This document shows positions 1-9,048 of a stretch of 64,000 nt of DNA, one piece after another. Made by a program: the position numbers and the translations under genes. Within the stretch, counting starts at the first letter, position 1, and every line of letters starts with the position of its first letter. The stretch is taken from the NCBI GenBank assembly GCA_039704465.1, contig JASFAU010000016.1:496001-560000 (forward strand), in the 5' to 3' direction. The notes beneath the pieces were generated by a model. That model worked only from the letters and a program-made list of their open reading frames with translations, ran no database searches and was not told where the DNA came from. The DNA is from Plasmodiophora brassicae (lineage: Eukaryota > Endomyxa > Phytomyxea > Plasmodiophorida > Plasmodiophoridae).

Positions 1-72
1 GGACGTTCCTTTGTAGACAGAGGATGACGTTGCAAGCGGCGCCGATTTGGGATGTGGTGCGGCAGACCTAGG

Positions 73-770
73 TCATGGTTGCGAATACAGTGTAGTCCCG
101 GGATTTGGACTCAGAGAATAACTATCACCGACACCGACGGGCAACGCCCCGTACCTGATCGAAGTCTTGGGGGAATTTTCGCGGCCGTCAGTCTCGACGT
201 CTCCGACGTACAGACACTGATCGATCACGGAGACGAAGCGGCGAACTGGCTTGCTGCCTGGTAAAGGCGTAGCCGAAACGGTGCAAACAATGCTGGACAG
301 CACTGAAATACTGAATCTGCGTCCGCGTGTATCGCAGCGTATGCATTCCGTGAGATGGCGGGCGAATCCAGCGATTGAAACACCCTGATCGACCAGCGAC
401 CGCATTTCGTCGAGTTCCGACTTGTTGATCCCGCTGCGATGGATAATGAAGGCAGGAAAAACGGTGCTCACGAACGACGGCAGACTGGCCAAGAGCCCTG
501 GGTCATGGCCACTGAACGTGAACGGCGTCAGACCGTGCGCTTGGCAATTGCCGCATCGGTATCGGCGGATGACAACGTAGTAGAAGCGATCACGTCCAAC
601 AACGCGACGGCCCACGGTCCATCCCTTTCGCACGACATTGGGACGGCCGCGAACCTGCTTGTTGAGGCGTCCATGTCCTCATCTCGGGCACTGCAGCAGA
701 AGATCGCAGAACATGGTCTCGACGTCCCAAAGAATATGGGAACCAAATAGAACAAACCCAACGAGATGCC
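73..770 (-). pseudogene. DUF6729-like transposon-associated protein, broken
   Basis: The reading frame shows RKGWTVGRRVVGRDRFYYVV, then RYRCGNCQ, then a stretch around LLASLPSFVSTVFPAFIIHR. This order (cysteine pair, aromatic strand, second CxxC, leucine/proline-rich segment) resembles the DUF6729-type domain that I associate with transposon-linked proteins of fungi, oomycetes and algae. Upstream the same frame reads FCDLLLQCPR-stop-GHGRLNKQVRG; the TGA (complement of 679-681) sits where the second cysteine of a CxxC pair is expected, so the copy looks inactive. The leftmost ATG-less start at 633 is not a real start; the domain continues to about 770. Function of the family is not established. 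Family assignment is from pattern memory and only moderately certain. Confidence 0.4.
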
Positions 771-771
771 A

Positions 772-1539
772 TTATGGCACTGGCGGCTGCACCCAGCACT
801 GTCCGTGCTTCACACCAGCCAGCAAAGCGCTATCGTCTCGTCGACTCGATATGGTTCCGCATGGCCGAAGATATACGTCGTGAACGATTCTGGACCGGGG
901 CGCCTGCATCCCCGTGCCCACTGTCGCGTCGTCTTCAACTATATGCGCATGTGTGTAAGTGAGGGGCGCATGGCAGCATTTGTCATCGACGATGCGCTCA
1001 CCTGTAGTACTGCCGCCGCCATCAGAGTCATTGGCGGAGTCAGACGTTCCCAACAGTGCATCTGACGCTTGCAGCTCGAGCGGCAGCTCATTGGCGTCAG
1101 CGCCAGGGTCGGCGGGGCCGTTCCTCTGCGGCCGTCCAAAGCGTCGAAGGAAATGCACAAGTGAATTGCTCGACGGCGGCGGCGATGCAGGGCTAGACGC
1201 CTCAGATGACATAACAGGTGAATCGTGCGTCTGGGCAATCGCTGCAGCAGTACCGGGCAGACACTGCACAACAGCGCCTTGTCCAGTCGCCACTCCAAGA
1301 ATGGCAGGCATCGAATCCTCAAGCGCTAGAAAAGGGCGTTGTCGGTGGCCGGCTGGGCCGGTAAGGTCGATGACGACATCGGCAGTGAGGCTACACCTGG
1401 CCGAGAACTGGCCGATATAGGCGGGTTCACGCCAACATTGTCGTTGGCTCGTGTGACCGGTTACGGCGACGACAGTGCAGGCAATGCGATAGCTGGGGCA
1501 TCCTGACCAGGATTGGAAGACACCGCGATCTAGACGCAT
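772..1539 (-). other. Open serine/proline-rich segment, possible 5' part of the element at 73-770
   Basis: A 255-codon open frame on the minus strand is low-complexity (SSEASSPASPPPSSNSL and acidic SDSANDSDGGG) with no recognisable domain. It lies directly upstream of, and on the same strand as, the broken DUF6729-like frame, so it could be the disordered N-terminal part of that gene. It may equally be a chance open frame in GC-rich DNA. Confidence 0.2.
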
Positions 1540-2256
1540 TAGGCCTCGGCACGCTCCTCAGAAAATGATGTATGGACGTTTGCCGGCCGCCAGTAGGCCT
1601 TCAGGTAGCCGCCGGTGTGCCAACACTCCACGTGAATCGCAAAGACGGCGCTGCCCAGTTGCTCGCAGATCTTTGGGTCATCCACCGCGATCACCTCTTC
1701 GTCAGTTGCCGTGCTGAGGGTTCGACCCGATGCACTGACCATTGGGGTCCCAGGAACCAGCACCTTGTAGTCCATGTAGAGGAGGATGCTCTCGAGCTTC
1801 ATCGATCGGGCACGCGGCGCCATTGGCGATACGCGTATCGAGGTTCAAAATCGACTCGTAGTCGCCGATCAGGGCGAAGGACATCGGAAACCTTTCCAAT
1901 GCTTCTTATACACCCTCATTGTGTTCTCCGCGCCGGTGCCCGTCTACTCGAACAGGTCGACTGGTTCGTCACTAAGGATGGCCAAGCCATACCGATTCAT
2001 GGCGACGAAGGTCACCGGCTTTAGCGAGCACGTTGATGGCCTCAACCTGGCATACCGGAAGCTGATGACTCTTCATGCGGGGACGGCGCCGATCGCGTTG
2101 TCGTGCCGTGGCGGAGACTTGCGAAACACAGGTTGGACGGCCGGCTCGAGCGGAAGGTTGACGGTTCCCGATCGGCGACGCTCTGCGTGTGATCAGCGCG
2201 GTTGACAGCCTGTCTGTCTTGGGGGTTGCTCTGTTTTCAAGCGTTGTCTTCCACAA
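1539..2256 (-). pseudogene. Unrecognised gene remnant spread over several frames
   Basis: Protein-like segments occur in different minus-strand frames: FVAMNRYGLAILSDEPVDLF near 1950-2020, MSFALIGDYESILNLDTRI near 1830-1899, and KLESILLYMDYKVLVPGTP with EVIAVDDPKICEQLGSAVFA in 1600-1800. Short introns could join them, but I found no convincing full set of splice sites. I do not recognise the family. It is either a small multi-exon gene or a decaying one. Confidence 0.25.
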
Positions 2257-2314
2257 AACGAGGCTGCTTTATTGACGGGACAGAGTGGCGGTCGACATTC
2301 TCATTGCTCTGGGA

Positions 2315-3568
2315 CTACCAGTACTGGAGGCCGCCGCTTCCATCATGGTATCCAGTATCATATGCGTGAGAAGATGAATCGCCAGCAGTATAGCCGAGAG
2401 TTTCGCTGACATGATCCGGGTACGGGAAAATGGAAGTCTGACCCCATGCCATAGGTTCAACTGATCCGCGAGCCGGCCGGTTGATGGGGTTGCACAACGC
2501 AAAATACCTGTCGATGTTCCACAGGGGATCAACTTGGTACGGATCAGGTTCAGGTTGGTAGACGGCTCTGTCACGCGAGTTGATGTGGTTGTGGCCCTGG
2601 TCCCAGTACTGAGTAGCAGGCTGGTAGACCGGTTGGTCAGGTAAGTTGTTGTAGTTGCGGTCCCTGCTACAGAGGTCGGGCCAGGGCAGCTGGTGGTCCC
2701 AGGACTGAGTTGCAGGTTGGTAACCCGGTTGGTCAGGTAGGTTGTTGTAGTTGCGGTCCCTGCTACAGGGGTCGGACCAGGACTGGTGGTCCCAGGACTG
2801 AGTTGCGGGCTGGTAGACGGCCGGTTGGTCAGGTAAGTTGTTGTAGTTGCGGTCCCTGCTATAGGGGTCGAGCCAGGACTGGTGTTCCTGGTGGTGACTT
2901 GCAGGCGCCCGTGCCGAAACAGAGCTGGGCTCGCGCACATCGGCGGTGCTGACTCGGTTAGGGCGTTGGACCCGTGCGCCGCGGTCCTCAGACATTTGAG
3001 GACCACGATGAAGAGGTTGAGGGACTTCGTCCCACAATGCGTGGCTGTCGGACACGCTCGAGATACTGTCCTCTGACGCCAGATCATCTCTGTCCTGGCT
3101 TGCCGAAGGAAGTGACGGCCGAACAGGAGCAGGACCGGCCCTACGCGATGCCGGGGTGCGGGTTGACGCTGCCGTATAGTGAGGGTTCCGAGCAGGAACG
3201 GGATTGGGCATGTCATTGGCAGCACCTGGAACACGACCCGACTTATCCTTCCGTCCCTTGGGCTTAAATGAGGCCCACATGCGCTTAACGAGCTTTGCTG
3301 CAGGTGATGACGTCTTGGACGAGCTCGGCGCGAGTGCTTCGTCTTCCATTCTCGACCAGCTCTGCATTGGGAACCTCATCGATATCGATCCGGACAAGTC
3401 GTCCGCGTGTCGAGAAATGTGATCTTGTCCTGCATTCCACTGGCCGATGCTCTTCGAGCGCCTGTGGCGCGAGTCCTTGCCAACGCTGCCAGTGCCATGC
3501 ACAACTGTCGACACCGACAGGCCAATCGCAATAAGGGACACGATCGCGACGTGTGGTTTCAACGGCAT
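2315..3568 (-). CDS. Secreted protein with 32-residue tandem repeats
   Basis: Single-exon gene of 417 codons. The ATG at 3568 gives an N-terminus (MPLKPHVAIVSLIAIGLSVS then TVVHGTG) that is a clear signal peptide; the longer frame upstream has no ATG. The mature protein is hydrophilic, rich in Ser, Arg, Pro and Gln. Residues roughly 225-345 hold three copies of a 32-residue unit starting DRNYNNLPDQP and ending near SWDHQ..W.DPC/LCSR, plus decayed partial copies. Two repeats carry a cysteine near the end. The C-terminus is rich in Tyr, Asp and Trp and ends LQYW. No enzymatic domain is visible. A secreted, repetitive, lineage-specific protein could be a wall or surface component or a host-directed secreted protein; which one is inference. 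Confidence 0.65.
   Translation of the reverse strand: MPLKPHVAIVSLIAIGLSVSTVVHGTGSVGKDSRHRRSKSIGQWNAGQDHISRHADDLSGSISMRFPMQSWSRMEDEALAPSSSKTSSPAAKLVKRMWASFKPKGRKDKSGRVPGAANDMPNPVPARNPHYTAASTRTPASRRAGPAPVRPSLPSASQDRDDLASEDSISSVSDSHALWDEVPQPLHRGPQMSEDRGARVQRPNRVSTADVREPSSVSARAPASHHQEHQSWLDPYSRDRNYNNLPDQPAVYQPATQSWDHQSWSDPCSRDRNYNNLPDQPGYQPATQSWDHQLPWPDLCSRDRNYNNLPDQPVYQPATQYWDQGHNHINSRDRAVYQPEPDPYQVDPLWNIDRYFALCNPINRPARGSVEPMAWGQTSIFPYPDHVSETLGYTAGDSSSHAYDTGYHDGSGGLQYW
2580..2890. repeat. 96-bp in-frame tandem repeat
   Basis: The string ttgttgtagttgcggtccct starts at 2646, 2742 and 2838, exactly 96 bp apart, and surrounding sequence repeats with few changes. 96 bp equals 32 codons, so repeat changes keep the secreted-protein frame open. 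Partial copies extend the array toward 2580. Confidence 0.9.
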
Positions 3569-4820
3569 GTCTTGACGCACTTGAAGACACTACGAAGCAG
3601 CAACCTGATCACTCTCAAGAAACCGGACCGTTTGCGGAATGGCGCGCAATTGCCGTCACGGCCATCCGGAGTCAGCCCTATGCAGGCCCGCGCACAATGT
3701 CAATGCGCCCGCACAAAAATTAGTCCGTGCGGTAAAGTCCGGATGTGCGTACGGAGCGTGCTGTTTCCGCACACGCGCACTGCGCGGGATGTAGCCAGCT
3801 TTGACGGCTGCTGAGAGGCTAGTAACTCAGGCCAGCAAACTGCGGAAGGAGGTGTCTGGCCTGAGGCCGTCACCGATCGGCCTGTCCAGATGGGACCTGC
3901 GGCAAAAGGTGCTTCCTGGTGATCATTCGCGCGGGGCCGGACTCGGTGGACGAGTCTTGACGGACGTTTGTCAGGAAAGGACTGCTGACGGGCGACCGGA
4001 CCGCCCAACTAGGCCACGGGAGCAGCTAGCTGCTCTCGTGGCCTAGTTGGCGGTCCGGTCTACAAAACATCTCATCGACGAACTCATTATTGCCAAGGTC
4101 GTGGCGATCGACCTGCTGGACGCAGCCGTCGTCGAATGGGCGGACTTCGCCCGCGACTTTCCCTGATCGGCCCCGTCGGCGGCACGCTGCACGAAGTCGG
4201 ATGCGCGTACACTATGTCATCATTATGGCCGTTGAGCTCGTCGTGCTGATGTCCACGTCGTCCAGTGATTCGCGTCGCTCCTTGGTCGGCTGGTGCTACT
4301 GTACAATGATGCGATCAGTAGCCACGATGCCGCATCAATCTTGCCGTGGATATGGCATCGCATCCGACGACGGCGACGACGATGACAATAACGGTCCCGT
4401 ACGGCTGACAGAAGAAGCTAACAGGCGCGCTGCAAAACTTCAGAAGCGGGTGGCAATCATGTCCGGCTGGGTGCCTGGCACTGTATATATCCGAGCGGGT
4501 TGTACGCGATCCTCCTGGTCCACTGTCGGCCTGTACAGAGTACGAAGGATTCGGACAACCCGTCGAGCGACGACGATGGCAACGAACCGTCTGTGGACAC
4601 CAGCGACATCTGTGAGCCGTCTTCCAGATCGTCCGAGCACAGGGTTGGTTGTTGTGCAGCATTGCAAGCGGGTTATAGACTGACATCGGCATGGCGTTGT
4701 AGAGGTCACCGCGGGCTTCGGCGACGATTCGCAACAGGGGTCGTGCTCGCTCCAAGCTGGCGCGCGGAGCCAAAGGGGAACGCTCTCCACGGCCATCAGC
4801 GAGGCCGACCCCGCAGTCTG
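3569..4820. other. No supportable gene; hairpin at 3994-4060
   Basis: Open frames here are in conflicting phases with no domain. An acidic stretch (SDDGDDDDNNG, 4350-4400) and a serine/acidic stretch (SDNPSSDDDGNEPSVDTSD, 4540-4600) look protein-like but I could not place them in a gene. Confidence 0.4.
3994..4060. repeat. Near-perfect hairpin, arms of about 33 bp, no loop
   Basis: The left arm begins gaccggaccgcccaactagg and the right arm ends cctagttggcggtccggtc. The arms pair with one extra base and one mismatch, and the centre agcagctagctgct is a perfect palindrome. It could be a minimal foldback element or a cruciform-forming site. No target duplication was identified. Confidence 0.85.
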
Positions 4821-4825
4821 TGGGA

Positions 4826-4915
4826 CCCTTCGCTGCCGGTCAGCAGCACGATGCCGATGTTCTCTTTCTACTAATCACGGATCAGATGGACGCTTACGAG
4901 GTGCCCGACGCCCGT
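4826..4915 (+). pseudogene. Fragment of ubiquitin-specific protease (C19), inverted copy
   Basis: Reads PFAAGQQHDADVLFLLI then QMDAYEV. The GQQ-DA block is the conserved motif around the start of the USP catalytic sub-domain where F..GxQQDAxEFL is typical. It is a short isolated piece with no open continuation, and it mirrors the minus-strand copy 200-300 bp away. Confidence 0.5.
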
Positions 4916-4979
4916 CTTGCAACGTCCCGTTTGCCATGCTGGGCGGTCGTGGTTTGCTCGTTCGTCAAGGTATTGCCTA

Positions 4980-5366
4980 GGGTCGCTCGACCGTGGCAGT
5001 CGCCCAGCATGGCAACCGGGACATCGTAGGACGGGCGCCTGGTTGCATGGACGCACGTCGCGCACGTATCGGTGGCGTGTTCAACGGACCCGACCATCGA
5101 TCGCAGAATCAGTTGCCCCTTGGCTCCGCGCACCTCGTACGCGTCCAACTGGTGCAGCATCACTTCAAGAAGCCACCCGCGTCGTGCTGTTGACCGGCTG
5201 CGAACGTTCTCGAAGCCAGGTCAGCCACGCTGATGGCCGTGATCTGTTGCACAATGTATCCGACGCTGTGCGCAGATACAAGCGTGGATCCAGCACCAAC
5301 CTGTTTGTACAGATTCATCCGGGGCGCGTTCCCGGTGACGCGTTTCCCAGCGCCGGGGCAGTGCAC
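4980..5366 (-). pseudogene. Fragment of ubiquitin-specific protease (C19)
   Basis: Two adjacent frames read ASRTFAAGQQHDAGGFLK and then VMLHQLDAYEVRGAKGQ, followed by a region around SMVGSVEHATDTCATC and HATRRPSYDVPV. The order matches USP proteases: GQQDA-EFL box, helix with L-x-x-LDAxE, then F.G...C..C with the zinc-binding cysteine pair. Neither the catalytic Cys box nor the catalytic His box is seen, and a frame change separates the two blocks. It is probably a remnant; a short intron could explain the frame change but not the missing ends. Confidence 0.5.
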
Positions 5367-6162
5367 GGACGATCTGGGTCGGTGCGATGGCGTAGCCGAC
5401 CGCTCGCCGTTGTAGCCGTGTTACGATCAGAGGTGCTGCTGCGGCTCTCACGAACAGAAGCATCGCAGTGGCAGAAGGTTCGATCCTAACCGACGCCATC
5501 CCGTGCGTCACTGAACGAGGTCTGCACTGCTGCGATCCAGGAACCAAGACTGTCGTGAGTTGCAACTGCGGCCGTACTGTTCTCGCGACGTGTGCGCATT
5601 ATCCACTGTACGACCGCGTTCGACGTTGCTAGGTGATGTGGATGCGTAGGCAACCTGTGGATGACGCCTTCAGGCAGCCGTCGCGCGCGCCAGCAACTCG
5701 CACAAAGGATAATCGAGGCGCCGATGCCTGTGCGGACCCAGGAACTGATCCGGAATAGCTGGAGAAGCAGGGACTATCCCCACTTTCGACTACCTCAAAG
5801 CATCTTTGTCGAGTACAGGTGCAGCTGACTGATTGCCAGAGCGTTGCCCTGCAGCGCACCGGTCGTACAGCGCACGCATTGCTGTGGCCGCAAGCAACCA
5901 CACTAAACCACCGTCGTCAACTGCACAAACCAGTCAGCTGGTTCACGCCAGGCCTGTTGCACTAGGTACTGTACAGTGATGGAGGTCGCACGACACAGCG
6001 GAACTGCCCACTCTGCCCGTCGCCCATTATTGTATTATCCACTGCAAAAGGTTGCTGTCGTCTTTTTGGCACGGATTGGCGCCTCCGGTGTCGTCGTCTC
6101 TGGTACTGACTGGCTGCGGCTGGTGGCAGTTCCCAGTTGGGGGTCCGTCGTCAAACCACAAA
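5367..6162. other. No supportable gene
   Basis: Short open frames on both strands overlap each other and contain no recognisable motif. The last 100 bp probably include the promoter and 5' leader of the MPS1 gene. Confidence 0.4.
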
Positions 6163-8874
6163 ATGGCGTTGCCCGCGATGCAGGGCAGCAACAGCAGCAG
6201 CAGCGGCGGCGGTTCGGTGACGAACATCGGCAGTCTCCGTGTGGACCCGGGCGACGCCGTCGGCGAACGGCTGCTGGAGGCGGCGCGCAGGGTCGACGTG
6301 AACGATGTGTCGCAGGCGTGCACGTCCTGGCTGCGGTTCCTGCGCCACGTGACGCATATCTACAGCAACGCGCTGGCCATCGCCTGGCACCAGCACGCCA
6401 TCGACCTGCTGCCAAAGGACCTGCACAGGAAGGCCGCCGAGTACGCCATGATTTGGATCGGCCTTGCCAAAGCGCAAGCGTGCGGGTTTCGTGTCGCTAC
6501 GCTGCCGCCGCCTTGTCTGATTGATTCGAATGTCGCACAGGAAGAACGACACCAGGGAGGCGCGTACCACCTACAAATATATGAAACTGGAGCGAATCGG
6601 CCTCGATTGCCCATCGTTCTACCAATCCTGGAGCGACCTCGAACGCGCTGCAGGTACAGCCATCGTCTAGCCCACCATGCGAGGCACGACCGGTTACTCA
6701 GCGCAACGCCCGACCAGGGAATATCAGCAAGGCAGATGCGATTGTCGCGCAAGGTCAGCGACGTCTGGCCGATCCGCAAGCCACGATGGATCAGACGAAG
6801 GACATACAGGTCGCGAAGCGTCACGTGCAGCAGGAGCCCCACTTGCAGCACAACCTTTCGGCGACATCGTCGTCGCTATCCGGAAACGATACGCTGATGA
6901 CGGCTGATTTTACGACCGCAGCAGCAGCAGCAGCAGATGGTCGGCAAGGACAGCCGGCGGCGGCGGCTGCTGCTCCTCCCCCACCTGCTGTGAACGTAAC
7001 GGAATCGTTCCCTCCCGGCAATCGGGCAGCGGACCATCAGGAACAGGTGGCGTCGAACAACAACAACACCGCTCCGATTCGTCCAAGCAGGATGCCAACG
7101 AGGCGGTTCGACTGGGCGCAACTGTCGCCACCGTCGCCAGAGCATCCTGTGCAGGCGGCCCCGTCTGTCGCAGTGAAAGAGGTGAAGAAGAAGATCCGAT
7201 TTGAGTTCGATGAGAACGTCGCCGATGACGAGAATCGGCCACCTCGAGAACACAGCCAACCGAGGACGCCTGCATCTGAAGAACCTAAACCAGTCCGGTC
7301 GGGTGGTGCGGGTACTCTGCAGGCGCCGAAAACGACGGGTGCCGCGCCTGCGCCAGCGCCCTCGCAGACTACGTCATCAGCGACATCGACGCCGCATCGC
7401 ACCGTTTCTGTACGGAATGCTGTCGCGTACACAGTGAGAGAACCGCCTGAACTGACGCGTCGTTCAGGTAAACGGGACGAGTTACCTGATTCTTGAGATG
7501 GTTGGCAAGGGTGGAAGCGGTCAAGTGTACAAGGTGCCAGGACTCGGTGCCGAACGTACGCTGTGTCTCTGACTGTGTGGACAGGTCGTGGGCGAGAACA
7601 AACAGATATATGCAGTCAAACGGGTGAAGCTGAATGGAGACCTGAGCGCTCTGGAAGCGATTCGTAACGAAATTCGTCTACTTCAAAAGCTTCGCGGGCG
7701 GCCCCACATCATTGAGTTGATTGACTTTCAGGAATGCCTCGACCAGAATGTCATCTGGATGGTACTCGGCGTAATATGGTGACGTCGGGCTGCTGTTTCT
7801 GATGGTCTTTCCATGCAGGTATTCGAATTCGGGTCTGTTTTGTGTAGACAGGGTTCGGATCGTTGTTGGCTGATGTTAAGAACAGAGAAATTGACTTGGC
7901 AAGGTTGCTAAGAAATCAGAATGGCCAGGCGATCAACATCAATTACGTTCGCACATGTCCGATGTTCAGCTCTGATTGTACGATGCTATACGCTGACTAT
8001 GCTGTCGCTTCTGCAGATTGGCAGCAAATGCTTGAGGCCGTGCAGACGATCCATGAGGAGAGGGTGGTGCATTCGGATTTAAAACCCGCGAACTTCATGT
8101 TCGTAAGAGGGTGCCTAAAGCTGATCGACTTCGGTATCGCTGCAGCGATACAAAGTTGGTGCCACTGGTCGTTCCGTAAAACACGTCGCTGACGATCATA
8201 CAGGCGAGGACACCACCCATATCGTTCGAAATTCGCAGATGGGCACGATCAATTACATGGCGCCGGAAGCCATCACGGGGCCTCCGCCTGGAAGCTCGTC
8301 ATCATCATTCAAGGTGAACAGGTGTTCGCGTATTCCACCTCAGTAGCGTTCTCATGATCGGCTCAGCTTGGCCGGGCAAGTGACATCTGGTCGTTGGGTT
8401 GCATTCTCTACCAGATGTACGTCTGGTCCGTTAGTGACAGTGCCATAGTCTGATCAATGTCAAAGGATCTATGGACGGACGCCATTTCACGATATGAACT
8501 TTGTCCAAAAGGTGCATGCCATCACCGACGTCAACCATCAAATCGAGTTCTCGTTGCCGTCGCTGATTCCCGCCGAGCTGCTGGCTGATGTCGTCGACGT
8601 TATCAGGTAGCGAGTACGTACGTCCGCCCATGCAACAATCTCAGCGTCGCGTAGATCCTGCTTACAGCGCGATCCGCGAAAGAGACCAACGATCCCTGAG
8701 TTACTTGGCCACCCGTTTCTGGTGGCCGTGTCGTCAGGCTTCAGGAAGCCGTTGGAGTCCTTATCCAAAAGCCAGCTTCAGTCCCTGATTGCGCAGCTGG
8801 CTACCTCTGGAATATCGTCGACCGACTTGACGAAGCCCAGCGTCATCGACGTACGGCTTCACTTGCCTGTGTGA
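6163..8874 (+). CDS. MPS1: MPS1/TTK spindle-checkpoint dual-specificity kinase
   Basis: Twelve exons joined across eleven introns of 34-64 bp (6480-6540, 6654-6717, 7434-7467, 7534-7584, 7762-7818, 7833-7885, 7957-8016, 8155-8203, 8314-8366, 8417-8465, 8607-8654) give an uninterrupted 710-residue protein. Residues about 30-180 form the helical TPR-like domain typical of Mps1 N-termini. A disordered Ala/Pro/Glu-rich linker follows. The kinase domain shows the Gly loop [11 protein letters not shown], the lysine in YAVKRV, the catalytic loop [18 protein letters not shown], the MPS1-specific [20 protein letters not shown] activation segment and [22 protein letters not shown] instead of HRDLKPxN is diagnostic of the family. 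It phosphorylates kinetochore proteins to trigger the spindle checkpoint. The 34-bp third intron is unusually short and least certain. Confidence 0.92.
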
Positions 8875-9048
8875 TCTACAGTTTCTCACCGTCGGTGCTC
8901 GCAACAGGCTATCCACCGGCAGCTTCAGCATGGTGTCGAGGTTGATGTTCGGATGGCAATTACAGATACCATCAGCAAGGTTGACGACAATGAGACGGAT
9001 GCCAAGAGATAAATCAATTGTATTTGTTTGTACAGTGTTGTATCCAGT

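Noticed and set aside
5470..5490. tRNA T-arm-like ggttcgatcc
   Set aside because: No matching acceptor, D or anticodon arms around it.
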